Made by a program: the position numbers and the translations under genes. A DNA stretch of 64,000 bases from FEN-299 sp963727765 (GTDB lineage: Bacteria > Acidobacteriota > Vicinamibacteria > Vicinamibacterales > Fen-181): contig CAVSGZ010000013.1 of NCBI GenBank assembly GCA_963727765.1, forward strand, positions 372,001 through 436,000, written 5' to 3'. Position 1 is the first letter of the stretch, and each line of letters starts with the position of its first letter. The notes under the pieces were generated by a model. It saw only the letters and a program-made list of their open reading frames with translations, had not been told where the DNA came from and did not search any database. This document shows positions 1 to 9,383 of the stretch, one piece after another.

Positions 1-2
1 CC

Positions 3-1937
3 GGCGTTTTCACCGAGTTCATGGAACAGCGCGCGCCCGGCCACACGGTGGCCGACGGGAAGATCTACGCGAAAGGCCTTGCCGGGCTGCAGGCGGACAT
101 CGACCGCGAGCTGGCCGCGCTCGACGACCTGCACGATCTCGACGCGTACGACAAGCGGCAGCAGCTCAAGGGCATGCGGATCGCCGCCGACGCGGTGATC
201 CACTTCGCGCGGCGCCACGCCGTGGAGGCCGCGCGCCACGCCGCCGCCGAGGCCGACCCGGTCCGGAAGGCAGAACTCGAGCAGATCGCCGCCACCTGCA
301 CGTGGGTCCCCGAACACCCGGCGCGCACCTTCTGGGAGGCGCTCCAGGCCTACTGGTTCATGCACCTCGGCGTGATCACCGAGCTGAACACGTGGGACTC
401 GTTCTGCCCGGGGCGGCTCGACCAGCACCTCTATCCCTACTACAAGCGCGAGATCGAAGCCGGCACGCTGACGCGCGAGCGGGCGAAGGAACTCCTGCAG
501 TGCTTCTGGGTGAAGTTCAACAACCAGCCGGCGCCGCCCAAGGTCGGTGTCACGGCGGCCGAGAGCGGCACCTACACGGATTTCGCCAACATCAGCAACG
601 GCGGCCTGAAGGCCGACGGCAGCGATGGCGTCAACGAGGTCTCGTACCTCCTCCTCGAGGTCATCGACGAGATGCGCCTCCTGCAGCCATCGTCGAACAT
701 CCAGCTGAGCAAGAAGAGCCCGGACCTCTTTCTCAAGAAGGCGTGCGAGGTCATCCGGAAGGGCTGGGGCCAGCCTTCGATCTTCAACGCCGACATGGTG
801 GTGGCCGAGCTGGTGCGGCAGGGCAAGGCGGTCGAGGACGCGCGGTGCGGCGGGACGAGCGGCTGCGTCGAGGCGGGCGCGTTCGGCAAGGAAAGCTACA
901 TCCTCACCGGCTACTTCAACCTGCCGAAGGTCATCGAGATTACGCTCAACGACGGCTACGACCCGCGCACCGAGCGGCAGATCGGGCCGAAGACGGGCGA
1001 CCCGTCCGCGTTCACGACGTTCGAAGAATTCCTCGACGCGTTCAGGCGCCAGCTCCAGCATTTCATCGACGTGAAGATCGCCGGCAGCCAAGTCATCGAG
1101 CGGATGTACGCGACGATGATGCCGGCGCCGTTCCTGTCGATCATCACCGACGACTGCATCAGAAACGGCCGCGACTACAACGCCGGCGGCGCCCGCTACA
1201 ACACCCGCTACATCATGCCGGTCGGGCCGGGCACGGCGGCCGACAGCCTCTCGGCCATCAAGTACCACGTGTTCGATCACGGCCACGTCACGATGCCCGC
1301 GCTCGTCAAGGCGGTGCGCGACGACTTCGTCGGCCACGAGAGCCTGCGCCAGCTGCTGCTCAACAAGACGCCCAAGTACGGCAACGACGAGGAGTACGCC
1401 GACGCGTTCGTGACGCTGCTGTGCGACGAGCTGTTCCACCGGATCGACGGGCGGCGGGGGCCGACCGGATCCACCTACCACGTCAACTACCTGTCGACCA
1501 CGTGCCACGTGTACTTCGGATCGGTGTGCGGCGCGACACCCGACGGCCGCCACGCCTGGGTGCCGGTGTCCGACGGCATCTCCCCCGCGCACGGCGCGGA
1601 CCGTCACGGCCCGACGGCGGTCATCAAGTCGGCCTCGCGCATGGATCACGCGCGCAGCGGCGGCACGCTGCTCAACCAGAAGTTCACGCCGGCGCTGCTC
1701 GAGGGGCAGGAGGGGATCGACCAGCTCGCCCACCTCGTGCGGGCGTATTTCAAGCTCGACGGGCACCACATCCAGTTCAACGTGGTGACGGCCGACACGC
1801 TTCGCGCCGCGCAGAAGGAACCGGAGAAGCACCGCGATCTGATCGTCCGCGTCGCCGGCTACAGCGACTATTTCTGCGATCTCACCAAGGGGCTGCAGGA
1901 CGAGATCATCGAGAGGACCGAGCAGAAGGGGTTCTGA
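3..1937 (+). CDS. Glycyl radical enzyme (PFL-like; possible 4-hydroxyproline dehydratase), 5' partial
   Basis: The frame is open back to base 3, so the N-terminus (about 150 residues, judged from a family length near 790) is outside the window. The thiyl-radical cysteine sits in GGTSGCVEAGAF (Cys codon 864-866), with the C-x-E arrangement of radical dehydratases and lyases rather than the Cys-Cys pair of true pyruvate formate-lyase. The glycyl radical loop is RVAGYSDYF (Gly codon 1857-1859), about 25 residues from the C-terminus as expected. The enzyme is cytosolic and oxygen-sensitive when activated. It needs a radical-SAM activase, which is not seen downstream and may lie upstream. Trans-4-hydroxy-L-proline dehydratase is my preferred substrate class because the next genes are proline-peptide hydrolases. 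Choline, diol or other lyase activity is not excluded. Confidence 0.85.
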   Translation, partial: GVFTEFMEQRAPGHTVADGKIYAKGLAGLQADIDRELAALDDLHDLDAYDKRQQLKGMRIAADAVIHFARRHAVEAARHAAAEADPVRKAELEQIAATCTWVPEHPARTFWEALQAYWFMHLGVITELNTWDSFCPGRLDQHLYPYYKREIEAGTLTRERAKELLQCFWVKFNNQPAPPKVGVTAAESGTYTDFANISNGGLKADGSDGVNEVSYLLLEVIDEMRLLQPSSNIQLSKKSPDLFLKKACEVIRKGWGQPSIFNADMVVAELVRQGKAVEDARCGGTSGCVEAGAFGKESYILTGYFNLPKVIEITLNDGYDPRTERQIGPKTGDPSAFTTFEEFLDAFRRQLQHFIDVKIAGSQVIERMYATMMPAPFLSIITDDCIRNGRDYNAGGARYNTRYIMPVGPGTAADSLSAIKYHVFDHGHVTMPALVKAVRDDFVGHESLRQLLLNKTPKYGNDEEYADAFVTLLCDELFHRIDGRRGPTGSTYHVNYLSTTCHVYFGSVCGATPDGRHAWVPVSDGISPAHGADRHGPTAVIKSASRMDHARSGGTLLNQKFTPALLEGQEGIDQLAHLVRAYFKLDGHHIQFNVVTADTLRAAQKEPEKHRDLIVRVAGYSDYFCDLTKGLQDEIIERTEQKGF

Positions 1938-1959
1938 CGCCGGCCGACGGCTGGGCGCG

Positions 1960-1965
1960 TATAAT
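1960..1965 (+). promoter_or_regulatory. -10 box TATAAT, leaderless start
   Basis: A perfect TATAAT lies 8 bases before the ATG at 1974, so transcription would begin about at the start codon. No Shine-Dalgarno sequence precedes that ATG. No good -35 box is seen. The same arrangement occurs at 14093 and 39785. Confidence 0.55.
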
Positions 1966-1973
1966 GCGCGTCC

Positions 1974-3299
1974 ATGAGACGCCTTTCGAAGTCGCTGTCG
2001 TTCGCCGCGGCTCTTACCCTCCTGGGTTCGGTCGCATTTCTCGCCACTGACGTCGGCGCGCAGCGCGCGCCAGCCCCCCAGGCCGCGTCCGAGAGCTGGC
2101 TGATTCGTCCGCAGCAGGTCTTCGACGCGACCAGCGAGCAGGCCCATCCCGGCTGGGTCGTCCTCGTCACCGGGAACACGATCGCCGCCGTCGGCCCGAC
2201 GGCCTCGGTCACGCCGCCGGCCGGTGCGCACACGGTCGATCTGCCGGGCATGACACTGCTGCCCGGCCTCATCGAAGCCCACACGCACATCTTCCTCCAC
2301 GCCTACAACGAGACCACCTGGAACGACCAGGTGCTGAAGGAGTCGGAGGCCTACCGGACCATCGAAGCGGTGAAGCACTGCGAGACCACGCTGCTCGCCG
2401 GGTTCACCACGCTTCGCGATCTCGGCACCGAAGGCGCGGGCTTTGCCGACGTGGACGTGAAGCGCGCCATCAACGAGGGCCTGATCCCGGGGCCGCGCCT
2501 GTTCGTCGCCACGCGGGCCATCGTCGCAACCGCCAGTTACGGCCCTGGGCCGTTCGGTTTCGCGCCCAACGTGGACACGCCGAAGGGCGGGCAGGAAGTG
2601 AGCGGCGTCCCCGAGATGCTCAAGGCGGTCCGCGAGCAGATTGGCCACGGCGCCGACTGGGTGAAGCTGTACGCCGACTATCGCCGCGGCGCCGGTCCCT
2701 CGGTGCCGACCTTCAGCCTCGACGAGCTGAAGGCGGCGGTCGAGGAGGCCCACAGCGCGGGCAAGCCGGTCTCCGCGCACGCCTCCACCACGGAAGGCAT
2801 GCGGCGCGCGGTGGTGGCCGGCGTCGACACGATCGAGCACGGCTACGGCGGCACCGACGAGGTGTTCCGGATGATGGCCGAGCGCAACGTCGCGTTCTTC
2901 CCGACGCTGACAGCCGTCGAGGCCTCCGCCGAATACTCAGGCGCCTACAAGCGCGGCGGCGCGCCAACCCGCTCGATGGAGCAGGCAAAGCAGGCGTTCC
3001 AGCTCGCGATGAAGAACCACGTGGTCATCGGCCTCGGCGGCGACATCGGCGTCTACAACCACGGTGAGGACTACCGCGAGGCGGAGTGGCTCGTGCGCGA
3101 CGGAATGACGCCCGTGCAGGCGCTGCTCGCGGCGACGGCCGTCAACGCGAAGGTGCTGCGCCAGGCCGACCGGATCGGCACGATCAGGCCAGGCCTGCTG
3201 GCCGATCTCGTGGCGGTCCCGGGCGACCCGACATCCGACATCACGACGCTCGAGAAGGTGGCGTTCGTGATGAAGGACGGTAAGATCTACAAGCGATAG
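1974..3299 (+). CDS. Secreted metal-dependent amidohydrolase (Xaa-Pro dipeptidase/imidazolonepropionase-like)
   Basis: 441 residues. A signal peptide (MRRLSKSLSFAAALTLLGS..., ending near VGAQR) indicates export. The amidohydrolase TIM-barrel signatures appear in order: the HxH metal motif AHTHIF (His 103 and 105), VKLYAD with the lysine typical of carbamylated-Lys enzymes, VSAHAST, DTIEHGYGG, and the late Asp in GLGGDIGVYNHGED. The C-terminal RIGTIRPGLLADLVAV is the usual small beta-sandwich of the superfamily. Members of this branch hydrolyse Xaa-Pro or N-acyl dipeptides, but the substrate cannot be read from the sequence. It follows the glycyl radical enzyme by 36 bases and ends 8 bases before the GntR gene. 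Confidence 0.85.
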   Translation: MRRLSKSLSFAAALTLLGSVAFLATDVGAQRAPAPQAASESWLIRPQQVFDATSEQAHPGWVVLVTGNTIAAVGPTASVTPPAGAHTVDLPGMTLLPGLIEAHTHIFLHAYNETTWNDQVLKESEAYRTIEAVKHCETTLLAGFTTLRDLGTEGAGFADVDVKRAINEGLIPGPRLFVATRAIVATASYGPGPFGFAPNVDTPKGGQEVSGVPEMLKAVREQIGHGADWVKLYADYRRGAGPSVPTFSLDELKAAVEEAHSAGKPVSAHASTTEGMRRAVVAGVDTIEHGYGGTDEVFRMMAERNVAFFPTLTAVEASAEYSGAYKRGGAPTRSMEQAKQAFQLAMKNHVVIGLGGDIGVYNHGEDYREAEWLVRDGMTPVQALLAATAVNAKVLRQADRIGTIRPGLLADLVAVPGDPTSDITTLEKVAFVMKDGKIYKR

Positions 3300-3307
3300 A
3301 GATCGGG

Positions 3308-4009
3308 ATGTCCACTTCGCGCACGCTCGCCGACACCGCCTACGTTCGCCTTCGCGACAGCATCGTCACGCTCAGGCTGGCGCCGGGCGCCCGGCTCACC
3401 GAGGTCGAGCTCGGCCGGCGCCTCGGCATCAGCCGGACGCCTGTTCGTGCGGCGCTGCTCCGTCTTCACCAGGAGGGGCTGGTCGAGACGCGCGGCGTGA
3501 AGCGGTCCGGCCGCGTCACGGTGGCCCCAATGACCGCCGCCGACATGCGCGAGCTGTTCCTCATGGTCGGCGCGCTCGACGGCGTGGCGGCGCGGCTGGC
3601 CGCCGAATTGCCCGAGACGCCGCGGCGGGCCGTGGCCGGCGAAGCCCAGGCGATCAACGCGCGCCTCCGGGCCCTCTCCGGGACAGGGGCCGCCGACATC
3701 CGCGCCGCGCAGGAGCTGGATATCGCATTCCACCGCTGTTACGAACAGGCGGCGTCGGGGCCGCGGCTGCTCGCGAAGCTGGCCGCCCTGCACGCCCGAC
3801 GGGAGCGCTACGTCCGCGTGTACACGGAGGCGCTCTTCCACACGCACCACGAGCAGGAGTCGCTCGACGAGCACGGCGCCATCGTGGCGGCCATCTCGCG
3901 CGGAGACGCCGAGGCGGCCGAACGGCACGCCGTGTTCAATCACCGGAACGCGCTCGAGCGGTACCGGCGAATCGCCGCGAGCCGCGGCGATCGCGAGGGT
4001 TGGAATTGA
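3308..4009 (+). CDS. GntR family regulator, FadR/FCD subfamily
   Basis: 233 residues. The N-terminal winged helix-turn-helix spans roughly residues 8-75 (ELGRRLGISRTPVRAALLRL is the recognition segment). A C-terminal all-helical FCD ligand domain follows, with the expected metal-site pattern: Asp and His in LDIAFHRCY, and later His residues near DEHGAIVAAI and AERHAVFNHRNAL. FCD proteins sense small organic acids or amino-acid-like ligands and usually repress adjacent catabolic genes. It lies between the amidohydrolase and the M24 peptidase on the same strand, so it is a likely local regulator of this proline-peptide group. No specific operator was identified. Confidence 0.9.
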   Translation: MSTSRTLADTAYVRLRDSIVTLRLAPGARLTEVELGRRLGISRTPVRAALLRLHQEGLVETRGVKRSGRVTVAPMTAADMRELFLMVGALDGVAARLAAELPETPRRAVAGEAQAINARLRALSGTGAADIRAAQELDIAFHRCYEQAASGPRLLAKLAALHARRERYVRVYTEALFHTHHEQESLDEHGAIVAAISRGDAEAAERHAVFNHRNALERYRRIAASRGDREGWN

Positions 4010-4034
4010 CCACGTCACTCGACGGGAGACGATT

Positions 4035-5219
4035 ATGTCGCTCATTCAAGAGAAGATCGCCCAGGCCGCACTCATCCTGAGGGAACTCGATATCCCCTGC
4101 TGGCTCACCTTCGTGCGCGAGACGGGCATGAACGGCGATCCCGTGATGCCGTTTCTCGCGCCGTCCCAGCTCACCTGGCACAGCGCCCTCCTCGTGATGG
4201 CCGACGGAGAGGCGTACGCCATCGTCGGCGAGTTCGAGCGCAAGACGATGGAGGACACCGGGGCCTACCGGCAGGTCGAGGGCCACGTGCAGGGCGCGAA
4301 GGCGCCGCTGCTCGAGTTCCTGCGGAGCCGGAACCCGGCATCGATCGCCATCAACTACTCGACCGACAGCGAGGTCTGCGACGGCCTGACGCACGGGATG
4401 TTCCTCACGCTGCAGTCCTGGCTCGCCGAGATCGGGTTCGAGAAGCGCCTCGTGTCCGCCGAGCGGATCGTCTCGACGCTGCGCGCGCGGAAGACCGACG
4501 AGGAACTGGGGCGCATGAAGACCGCCATCCTCCTGACCGAGGAGATCTTCGGAAAGGTCGGCCGGTTCCTGGCGCCGGGCGTCACCGAGCGCGACGTCGC
4601 GGGCTACGTGGCGGCCCAGGTCAAGGACGCCGGCCTCGAGGTCGCGTGGGAGCCCGGCACCTGCCCGGCCGTCTTCACGGGGCCCGACACGGCGGGCGCG
4701 CACTACTCGCCCACCGGCCGCCAGGTCGAGCGCGGCCACATCGTCAACATGGACTTCGGCATCAAGTACCGCGACTACTGCGCCGACCTGCAGCGGACCT
4801 GGTACGTCCTCCGCGACGGTGAATCGGTGGCGCCCGCCGAGGTGCAGCGCGGCTTCGACACGATCGTGCGGGCGATCGAGGAGTCGCGAAAGGCCCTCAA
4901 GCCCGGCGTGACCGGACAGGCGGTCGACGAGGTGGCCAGGACGCTCATTACCGGCGCCGGCTACGCCGAATTCCCGCACGCGCTCGGCCACCAGGTCGGC
5001 CGCTACGCCCACGACGGCACGGCGATCCTCGGCCCGGCGTGGGAGAAGTACGCCCGCCGGCCGTTCGTGCCGGTCGAGGCCGGCATGGTGTTCACGCTCG
5101 AGCCGCGCTTGACAGTGCCCGGCTACGGCGTCGCGACGGTCGAGGAAATGGTGGTGGTCACGCCGACCGGGGCGGAGTTCATGTCGGGGCCGCAGACCGA
5201 GCTGATTCTCATCCGCTAG
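4035..5219 (+). CDS. M24 family metallopeptidase, Xaa-Pro aminopeptidase/dipeptidase type
   Basis: 394 residues with no signal peptide, so probably cytosolic. The creatinase-like N-terminal domain (about 1-155) precedes the pita-bread catalytic domain. Metal ligands are visible: Asp in NMDFGIKYRDY, Asp in CADLQRTWY, His in PHALGHQVGR, Glu in FTLEPRL, and the final Glu in ATVEEMVVV. This full set argues for an active di-metal peptidase that removes residues N-terminal to proline. GGGAG-like sequence before the ATG at 4035 acts as ribosome site. Its position next to the GntR gene, the amidohydrolase and (downstream) a prolyl oligopeptidase suggests a shared proline-peptide diet. Confidence 0.9.
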   Translation: MSLIQEKIAQAALILRELDIPCWLTFVRETGMNGDPVMPFLAPSQLTWHSALLVMADGEAYAIVGEFERKTMEDTGAYRQVEGHVQGAKAPLLEFLRSRNPASIAINYSTDSEVCDGLTHGMFLTLQSWLAEIGFEKRLVSAERIVSTLRARKTDEELGRMKTAILLTEEIFGKVGRFLAPGVTERDVAGYVAAQVKDAGLEVAWEPGTCPAVFTGPDTAGAHYSPTGRQVERGHIVNMDFGIKYRDYCADLQRTWYVLRDGESVAPAEVQRGFDTIVRAIEESRKALKPGVTGQAVDEVARTLITGAGYAEFPHALGHQVGRYAHDGTAILGPAWEKYARRPFVPVEAGMVFTLEPRLTVPGYGVATVEEMVVVTPTGAEFMSGPQTELILIR

Positions 5220-5239
5220 GCGCACCTGTCGCCGGCCGG

Positions 5240-5467
5240 ATGCAACCTTCACGCGCCGCGCTGCGTATTGCAGGTATGTGGCTCGTGAAGACATCCGGCC
5301 TCATCGCCATCACGTGCGCGGTGCTTGCCGTGTCGGCGATCTGGTTGGTGCTGAGTGACCCGATCGCCGTGGCAACGGCCGTGCAGGCGGGCGACCTGTC
5401 TTCGGCCTACACCCTCGTTTCCCACGCCTTTCTCGAAGCCCTCCGGACGCTGCTGAAGTACCTCTAG
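5240..5467 (+). CDS. Small single-pass membrane protein, unknown
   Basis: 75 residues from the ATG at 5240, or 63 from a second in-frame ATG at 5276. One strong hydrophobic segment (LIAITCAVLAVSAIWLVL) is followed by a short amphipathic tail ending in LRTLLKYL. It lies in the 294-base gap between the M24 peptidase and the serine hydrolase, same strand. I recognise no family. Codon usage matches the neighbours, so it may be real, but there is no motif to support a role. Confidence 0.4.
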   Translation: MQPSRAALRIAGMWLVKTSGLIAITCAVLAVSAIWLVLSDPIAVATAVQAGDLSSAYTLVSHAFLEALRTLLKYL

Positions 5468-5513
5468 GGCCACCGCGCCCCGGGGTCCGCCGGCCCGTGA
5501 TAGCATCCTCGCC

Positions 5514-7107
5514 ATGGTGACCAGACCTTCCCGTCGCGTGCTGCTGGCAGCCCTCGCCGTTGCCCTCGCCCTCGCCGGCGCGACGTCGGTGCCGGCCCAG
5601 CCGGCACCGGCTGTCGGTGCGCTTCCCGCCGACTTCGATGCCTACGTCCAGCGGGTCATGAAGTCGTTCGATGTTCCCGGCCTCGCGGTCGCCGTCGTGA
5701 AGGACAACGGTGTGGTGCTGGCCAGGGGATACGGCGTCCGCAAGATGGGCGACCCTGTACCTGGTCGACGCGAAGACGCTCTTCGGCATCGCGTCGAACA
5801 CCAAGGTGTTCACGGCCACGGCGCTCGGACTGCTGGTCGAGCAGGGCAAGCTCCAGTGGGACGCGCCGGTCGTCAACTACCTGCCCTGGTTCCAGCTCTA
5901 CGACGCCTGGGTCACGCGCGAGCTGACCATCCGCGACCTGCTGGTCCACCGAAGCGGCCTCGGCCTGGGCGCGGGCGACCTGCTCTGGTGGCCTCCCAGC
6001 ACGTACAACCGGAGCGAGATTGCCGCGCGCCTGCGGTACATCAGGCCGGCGACGAGCTTCCGGAGCGCGTATGCCTACGACAACGTGCTCTATCTCGTGG
6101 CAGGCGAAGTGATCGAAGCCGTCAGCGGCCAGTCATGGGAGGATTTCGTGTCCTCGCGCATCCTCGCGCGAGTGGGCATGACGAACAGCAACGTCCGGCA
6201 CTCGTCGGCGGTCTCCGGCGGTAACGTCTCGACGACGCACGCCGTCGTCGACGGAAAGGTGCAACCGATTTCGCCGTTCGTCAGCGACAACACGAACCCG
6301 GCGGGCGGCATCAACTCCTGCGCCGAGGACATGGCGAAGTGGCTCAAGCTGCTGCTCGCCGAGGGTCAGCTGTCGGATGGATCCCGGCTGTTCGGCGCTG
6401 CGACCTGGCGGCAGATCTCGACGCCGGTGACGCCCGAGCCGAACAACCCGCCGCCTCCTGATCTGCCGGCTCTCCGGTCGAACTTCCGGGGTTACGCCCT
6501 CGGCCTCGAAGCCCGCGACTTCAAGGGATACAAGGTGCTCACGCACACGGGCGGCCTTCCAGGCTACGTCTCCCGCGTGCTGATAATCCCGGATCTCAAG
6601 CTCGGCGTCGCGGTGCTGACCAACCAGGAGTCCGGCGAGGCGTTCGACGCGATCGCCTACGCCGTGGCCGACGCCTACGCGGGCGGCGCCCGCACCGACT
6701 GGCTGGCCGGCTACGAGAAGATCCACGCGCGGACGGCTGCGGCCGTGGCCGAGGCCGACCGCAAGACAACGTCAGCGCGCAACAGCGAGTCGAAACCGTC
6801 GCTGCCGCTGGCCGCCTACGCCGGCACGTATCGCGACGCGTGGTACGGCGACGTCGCCATCGCGGTCGAGGACGGGAAGCTCGTCATCCGGTTCACGAAG
6901 ACGCCCGCGCTTGTCGGCGAGCTCCAGCACTGGCAGCACGACACGTTCGTCGCCAGGTGGCGCGATCGCGAGTTGCGCGCCGACGCGTTCGTCACCTTCG
7001 CCCTCAACCCGGACGGCACGATCGACCAAGCGAAGATGCGGGCGGTGTCGCCGTCCACCGATTTCAGTTTCGATTTTCAGGATTTGCTGCTCAGGCCCGT
7101 GAAGTAA
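5514..7107 (+). pseudogene. Serine hydrolase (class C beta-lactamase/PBP-like) with DUF3471-like C-terminus, frameshifted
   Basis: The gene begins at the ATG at 5514 with a signal peptide (LLAALAVALALAGATSVPAQ) and the N-terminal FDVPGLAVAVVKDNG motif. At about 5760 the frame breaks. The rest continues in the next frame from VDAKTLFGIASNTK, which holds the nucleophile S-N-T-K (SxxK). YAYDN (YxN) and HTGGLPGY (in place of KTG) complete the active site. The last ~100 residues resemble the DUF3471 beta domain. Removing one C of the doubled C at 5760-5761 gives an uninterrupted ~530-residue protein, so a sequence error is as likely as a true pseudogene. If intact it would be a secreted esterase or D-aminopeptidase-like enzyme. 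Confidence 0.8.
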
Positions 7108-7143
7108 GGGGTCGCGTACCACTTTGAACTTCCGAGGTCACCA

Positions 7144-9288
7144 ATGAAGCCTTATCTGCTCGTCGCCATCACAGTTGCCATGGCCATGCTCTCCGCCCAG
7201 CCGAATGCCCAGAAACCGACCTATCCCGTCGCGCACAAGGGCCCCCAGGTTGACACCTTCTTCGGTGTCAAGGTGGCCGATCCCTACCGGTGGCTCGAGG
7301 ACTCCGACTCGACCCAGACCCGCGCCTGGATCGACGCCGAGAACACGGTCACCTTCGACTACCTGTCGAAGATCCCCGAGCGGGCAGCGATCAAGGCGCG
7401 CCTGACGAAACTGTGGGATTACGAGCGCTTCGGCACGCCGTCGCGCGAGGGAGCCTGGTACATCTTCTCGAAGAACAGCGGTCTGCAGCCGCAGGCCGTC
7501 GTTTACAAGACGAAGTCGCTCTCGGCGCCGCCCGAGGTGCTGATCGATCCCAACACGCTGTCGAAGGACGGGACGGTGGCGCTGGGCGGCGTCTCGTTCA
7601 CCGAGGACGGCCGCTACATGGCCTACTCGCTCGCGGCGAGCGGGTCCGACTGGATCGAGTGGCACGTGCGCGAGATCGCGACGTCGAAGGACCTGCCGGA
7701 TCTCGTGAAGTGGTCCAAGTTCAGCGGCGCCTCCTGGCTCAAGGACGGCTCCGGCTTCTACTACAGCCGCTACGACGAGCCGAAGGGCGAGGCGCTCCAG
7801 GCGCTCAACAAGAACCAGAAGGTCTTCTTCCACAAGCTGGGCACGCTGCAGGAGAAGGACGCGCTGGTCTACGAGCGGCCGGACAAGCCCGACTGGGGCT
7901 TCGGGGCGGATGTCACCGAGGACGGCCGCTTTCTGCTCATCACGCAGACCGAGGGGACCGACAACCGCAACCGCGTCTTCGTCCGCGACCTCGGCAAGCC
8001 CGGCAGCGCGATCCAGCCGTTCCTCGACGCTTTCGACGCCAGCTACTCGGTGGTCGGCAACGACGGCGAGACGTTCTACGTGCTGACCAACAAGAACGCG
8101 CCGAGGTTCAGGCTGGTGGCCATCACGCTGCAGCATCCGGCGGAAGCCGCGTGGAAGACGCTCGTCGCCGAGGCGCCCGGCAAGGCCGTCCTCGAGAGCG
8201 TGGTGATGGTGAACAATCAGTTCGTCACGCTCTGGATGACCGACGCCCACCACGCGCTGCGCGTCTACGGTCTCGACGGCAAGCCCGGCGCGGAGGTCGC
8301 GCTGCCGACGCTCGGCTCGGTCGCCGGGCCGACCGGCCGGCGGTCGCAGAGGGAGATGTTCTACTCGTTCGGCTCGTTCCTCTATCCGACCACCGTCTAC
8401 CACTACGACTTCGCCACGGCGAAGAGCGAGGTCTTCAAGAAGCCGGCGCTCGCGTTCGATCCGGGCCAGTACGAGACGATCCAGGTCTTCTACCCCTCGA
8501 AGGACGGGACGAAGATCCCGATGTTCCTCACCTACAAGAAGGGGCTCAAGAAAGACGGCTCGAACCCGACGCTGCTCTACGGCTATGGCGGCTTCAACAT
8601 CGCGACCATGCCGGCCTTCTCGCCCGCGGCGGCCGGCTGGCTGGAGATGGGCGGCGTCTACGCGGTGGCCAACCTGCGCGGCGGCGGTGAGTACGGCCAG
8701 GCCTGGTACGACGCGGGCCGGCTGCAGCACAAGCAGAACGTGTTCGACGACTTCATCGCGGCGGCCGAGTACCTGATTCGCGAGAAGTACACGTCGACGC
8801 CGAAGCTGGCCATCCAGGGCGGCAGCAACGGCGGCCTGCTCGTCGGCGCGTGCCTCACCGAGCGGCCCGATCTGTTCGGCGCGGCGCTGCCGGCGGTCGG
8901 CGTGATGGACATGCTCCGGTTCGACAAGTTCACGATCGGCTGGGCGTGGCGGTCCGACTACGGCGAGCCGGACAAGAACAAGACGGACTTCGACACGGTG
9001 ATGAAGTACTCGCCGCTCCACAACATCAAGCCCGGCGCGAAGTACCCGGCCACCTTCGTGACGACGGCCGACCACGACGACCGCGTGGTGCCGGCGCACA
9101 GCTTCAAGTTCACGGCCACGCTCCAGGCCGCGCAGGCCGGGTCCGCGCCGATCCTGATCCGGATCGAGACCAAGGCCGGGCACGGGGCGGGCAAGCCGAC
9201 CGACAAGATCATCGAGGAGCGCGCGGACATGTACGGCTTCCTCGTGCGCGAGTTGAAGATGACGCTGCCGGCAACGTTCGGAAAGTAG
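7144..9288 (+). CDS. Secreted prolyl oligopeptidase (S9A)
   Basis: 714 residues, beginning with a short signal sequence (YLLVAITVAMAMLSAQ). The N-terminal DPYRWLED motif is diagnostic of the S9A family, followed by a seven-bladed propeller and then the alpha/beta-hydrolase domain. The nucleophile is Ser561 in QGGSNGGLLVGA; the acid is in TADHDDRVVP and the His in KAGHGAGK. The family cleaves after proline in peptides shorter than about 30 residues. Export makes it a periplasmic or extracellular peptide degrader. It starts 36 bases after the serine hydrolase and is the fourth proline-linked enzyme in the first 9 kb. The gene looks intact. Confidence 0.95.
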   Translation: MKPYLLVAITVAMAMLSAQPNAQKPTYPVAHKGPQVDTFFGVKVADPYRWLEDSDSTQTRAWIDAENTVTFDYLSKIPERAAIKARLTKLWDYERFGTPSREGAWYIFSKNSGLQPQAVVYKTKSLSAPPEVLIDPNTLSKDGTVALGGVSFTEDGRYMAYSLAASGSDWIEWHVREIATSKDLPDLVKWSKFSGASWLKDGSGFYYSRYDEPKGEALQALNKNQKVFFHKLGTLQEKDALVYERPDKPDWGFGADVTEDGRFLLITQTEGTDNRNRVFVRDLGKPGSAIQPFLDAFDASYSVVGNDGETFYVLTNKNAPRFRLVAITLQHPAEAAWKTLVAEAPGKAVLESVVMVNNQFVTLWMTDAHHALRVYGLDGKPGAEVALPTLGSVAGPTGRRSQREMFYSFGSFLYPTTVYHYDFATAKSEVFKKPALAFDPGQYETIQVFYPSKDGTKIPMFLTYKKGLKKDGSNPTLLYGYGGFNIATMPAFSPAAAGWLEMGGVYAVANLRGGGEYGQAWYDAGRLQHKQNVFDDFIAAAEYLIREKYTSTPKLAIQGGSNGGLLVGACLTERPDLFGAALPAVGVMDMLRFDKFTIGWAWRSDYGEPDKNKTDFDTVMKYSPLHNIKPGAKYPATFVTTADHDDRVVPAHSFKFTATLQAAQAGSAPILIRIETKAGHGAGKPTDKIIEERADMYGFLVRELKMTLPATFGK

Positions 9289-9383
9289 GAAGCGCCGACC
9301 ATCACCTTCCCAGTTGCGATCTTGGCGAGTCTGAGGTGAAATGCGCCTTGCATCCTCGCCAACAAGCTCATCTGGAGGGTCCG

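Noticed and set aside
7138..9183. 681-residue open frame on the minus strand opposite the prolyl oligopeptidase
   Set aside because: It lies entirely antisense to a gene with intact catalytic motifs, and its Arg/Val/Leu-heavy composition is a GC-rich shadow.
8850..9383. N-terminal extension of the DUF2339-like protein into the peptidase gene
   Set aside because: The extension is out-of-frame peptidase sequence; a GGAGG site and coiled-coil start identify ATG 9384.
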